Positions 61,817 through 64,000 of a stretch of DNA of 64,000 nucleotides are shown piece by piece (position 1 is the first letter of the stretch; each line of letters begins with the position of its first letter). A program made the position numbers and the translations under genes. The stretch lies in the NCBI GenBank assembly GCA_035041965.1, contig JAPYMA010000992.1:42743-106742 (forward strand). The letters run 5' to 3'. The notes under the pieces are model-generated. The model was not told the DNA's origin and did no database searches. It saw only the letters and a list, made by a program, of their open reading frames with translations. The DNA is from Anisakis pegreffii. Taxonomy: Eukaryota; Nematoda; Chromadorea; Rhabditida; Anisakidae.

Positions 61817-63836
61817 CTGAAATTAAATTTTGGAAGTGACGGTTAATGATTGCTCTATCGAATGAATCAAGATATATATCATGGAGTTGCCGAGTTGCTG
61901 TTTCTAACAATCGCAGCAAACTCAGATATCGATCCAGCAGTGCTAAAATCAGTAAGTGCGCTAGTCTTGCAGCAGTGATTGAAGCTACGCGTTGTTTGAA
62001 GTGTGCATTTAGAAGAAATTATCAACTCGAAATTTGCAGACACATTTTGAGTTATTTTCAAATTCTTGCCGAAAGCCAAGAACAGTTGAGCGACTGTGAT
62101 CAATTGAGTAAGGTGATCCCTCATAGGTGAAAAGAGCAATAATGACAGAGGACAGCATAAAACCCATCTCAAACAATTAAGAATCGCCTGAGGAAACTAA
62201 CAAGAGAGTTGACTTCATTGTTTGTTTGGGAGACTGACGTTCAACGACCGATGTTGCTGATGATATCCGCTGTGAAATGGCTTTGAGAACTTTCATGGCA
62301 AACTATTATAGTGCAAGTGATATGCCTAGTGAAGAGACCGGTTTCCGTGTTTATTTACTTCTTATTTGCGGTTATTTATCACTATCTTCACAGAAAAAGT
62401 TCTTATCATGACGAACCATGAACCAACAGTCCGCTTCTGCAACTAACATGGAGAAAACAAAAAATCTGATCATGGAATATTGACGTCAGATCATAACGTT
62501 TGATGATATCATTTGATGAATGAGAAACGCTAAAAAACGAAATTGACGCTTATCGAGCTGAACAGCTTCTGTATTGCATGTGATATCAAAATTTCCTATT
62601 ATGTGTTATCATCCCTTCATCATCTCAAATCGTTGTGCACTCCATAAGAGCAGCTCCAACACCTCTGCGGTCGCTGAAATGATCAACAAACAAAATTTTG
62701 GTGAAGATACGTGATTTCATATGCCGTCATAGTCAGCTAGGTGAAAGGAATAACTTAAAAAAGAAATAACATTAAAATGTGATTTTTATGATGCTAGTGA
62801 TAATAGCGAGACGTGAACTTGGAATGTTTTATTATGATTGCTGAATAGATGAATATCATTAACAACATAAAATAGTGTTATACTGCATCATTAAAATATC
62901 GTACATATGAATATATCCTTGTAGCAATATGATGTAACTGAACAGCTCTGCATGTTTCACCAGTTCATATGTTCCAGATTGCTTCTCAATAATCGCTGAT
63001 TATCACTCGATGCGCGTCTCTTTTCTGAATCGTCAAAATCTCGAGAATATTCGTGTCAAAAACACCAATGACATGGTGCAAGATTACATTAATCTGATAG
63101 TTTCGAATGTTGATTAATTCCATTAGAACAAACCAATTAATTGCATGAAAAATACTTATTTTACGATCGGCAAACCTCTTCCACGCTCAGTTTTCTCTTG
63201 AACTCTGTTCAACATCACTAACCTTCTTGAATGGCATCAACTATTTCCACCTGTCAAAAAAAACAACCGTGATATGTGCTGCATTGATTGACTGAGACTA
63301 TTCGCGATGATTTTTTTTACTTGGTCACACTTCGCTCATCGCCTTTAGACAATAACCAGAATGTTGTTATGTAAGAAAAGTTGTTAGTCAGTAAACACCG
63401 TTGGTTCGTTCAAACGTTAATAGCAATCATATACCATCTGTCACTGTCACTGTTTACCGACTTGAGCATAGTTTGTGACTGAATTAATCAAGTTGATTTA
63501 CTTCCGTCAGTGACACCTAAGTTTCATCTTGTTTCGTAACCAGCTCATTTGATGAAAAATTCAGTATTGAAGCCATCAAAGAGACTGAATTACATGCAGT
63601 ACTTATACGCAGGACATTCTCCACGTGTTTATGGAATCTTCCTTCTTAAACATTCAAATTCATATTCCGCGAAAATGCAATCATGGACAGAAAACATTGA
63701 CGAATTGGAAATTTTATTGGGTTTGACGAATCTGCACATAAAAAAGCGAACACAGTGATCGGATCAATGGAGATGAATCACTTTCCAGAGACGGAATGGA
63801 ACGGCTGCCATTTGAGTGGTGACGCTGTTTTATTGT
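61817..63836. other. region between the two small peptide genes
   Basis: It should contain the start codon exon of peptide A. A further copy of the YYNxFLPxYY exon was looked for and not seen. A minus-strand 97-codon frame at 61879-62172 has no recognisable content. Confidence 0.4.
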
Positions 63837-63951
63837 TCAAGCTCGTTTCTTACCATAACCAAATTGACTATAATACGACGGTAGGAAATAATTGTAGTAA
63901 TTGTCCAAGTAGTTCATATAGCCGTAACCACCGTAACCACCCTGTAAATGA
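63837..63951 (-). CDS. small glycine/tyrosine-rich peptide B, partial (5' end outside window)
   Basis: A terminal exon starts after a TTTACAG acceptor at 63951 and encodes GGYGGYGYMNYLDN, then YYNYFLPSYYSQF, then GYGKKRA and a stop. It enters in phase 0, like the last exon of peptide A. The signal-peptide exon must lie beyond the window edge. GKKR is the classic signal for dibasic cleavage with C-terminal amidation, so a peptide ending in Tyr-amide is possible. A donor-like GTAAGA lies in the same place as the GKK codons, so splicing to another exon cannot be excluded. Confidence 0.65.
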
Positions 63952-64000
63952 ATTGCCTTCATTCGTTCTTGATTTGATGAGGGCAAGTCAAATTTGATGA

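Noticed and set aside
1..64000. CRISPR array, bacterial operon, riboswitch or integrated prokaryotic element
   Set aside because: Intron-rich nematode genes throughout; no regularly spaced repeats of CRISPR type and no bacterial-style gene runs.

Overview
This is eukaryotic chromosomal DNA. The AT-rich base composition, introns of about 100-1500 bp, and nearly invariant TTTCAG-type splice acceptors point to a nematode, as do acceptors sitting 10-30 nt before several start codons (spliced-leader style) and the protein relatives found. I cannot place it more precisely. A Ser-Asn-Asp motif in a cystatin domain and the secreted cystatins fit a parasitic nematode, but they do not prove one. All gene models were assembled by hand from open frames, splice signals, matching intron phases and remembered protein families; no search was run.

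Layout. 1-5.8 kb: no gene I can support, only short repeats. 5.85-10.7 kb (+): a complete 12-exon Rh-family ammonium transporter. 12.2-16.0 kb (-): a complete 13-exon CDK5RAP3 (C53/LZAP), with an open frame ending 14 nt before its start codon. 16-25.5 kb: intergenic, with a perfect 50-bp foldback and a 700-bp hAT-type element. 25.5-33.9 kb (+): a short-chain dehydrogenase gene with one N-terminal half and two tandem C-terminal exon cassettes in the same phase. 34.8-36.4 kb (+): a NUDT14-like Nudix hydrolase. 38.5-43.1 kb (+): a membrane-anchored ZP-domain protein with a furin-type site. 43.1-49.7 kb: a repeat island of nested inverted-repeat elements and a tRNA-derived sequence. 49.7-53.7 kb (+): two tandem secreted cystatins. 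55.6-59.9 kb (+): a cathepsin F whose prodomain begins with a cystatin domain. 61.4-64 kb (-): two related small tyrosine-rich secreted peptides, the second running off the window.

The most interesting biology is in the last third. The two free cystatins and the cystatin domain of the adjacent cathepsin F have the same four-exon layout, with identical 156-nt and 63-nt middle exons and phase-0 junctions throughout. Protease and inhibitors therefore look like products of one local exon duplication. Downstream lies a pair of small peptides sharing a YNxFLPxYY core that I do not recognise from any named family; one ends in an amidation-like GKKR. The second notable structure is the dehydrogenase locus, where a single cofactor-binding half could be joined to either of two substrate-binding halves.
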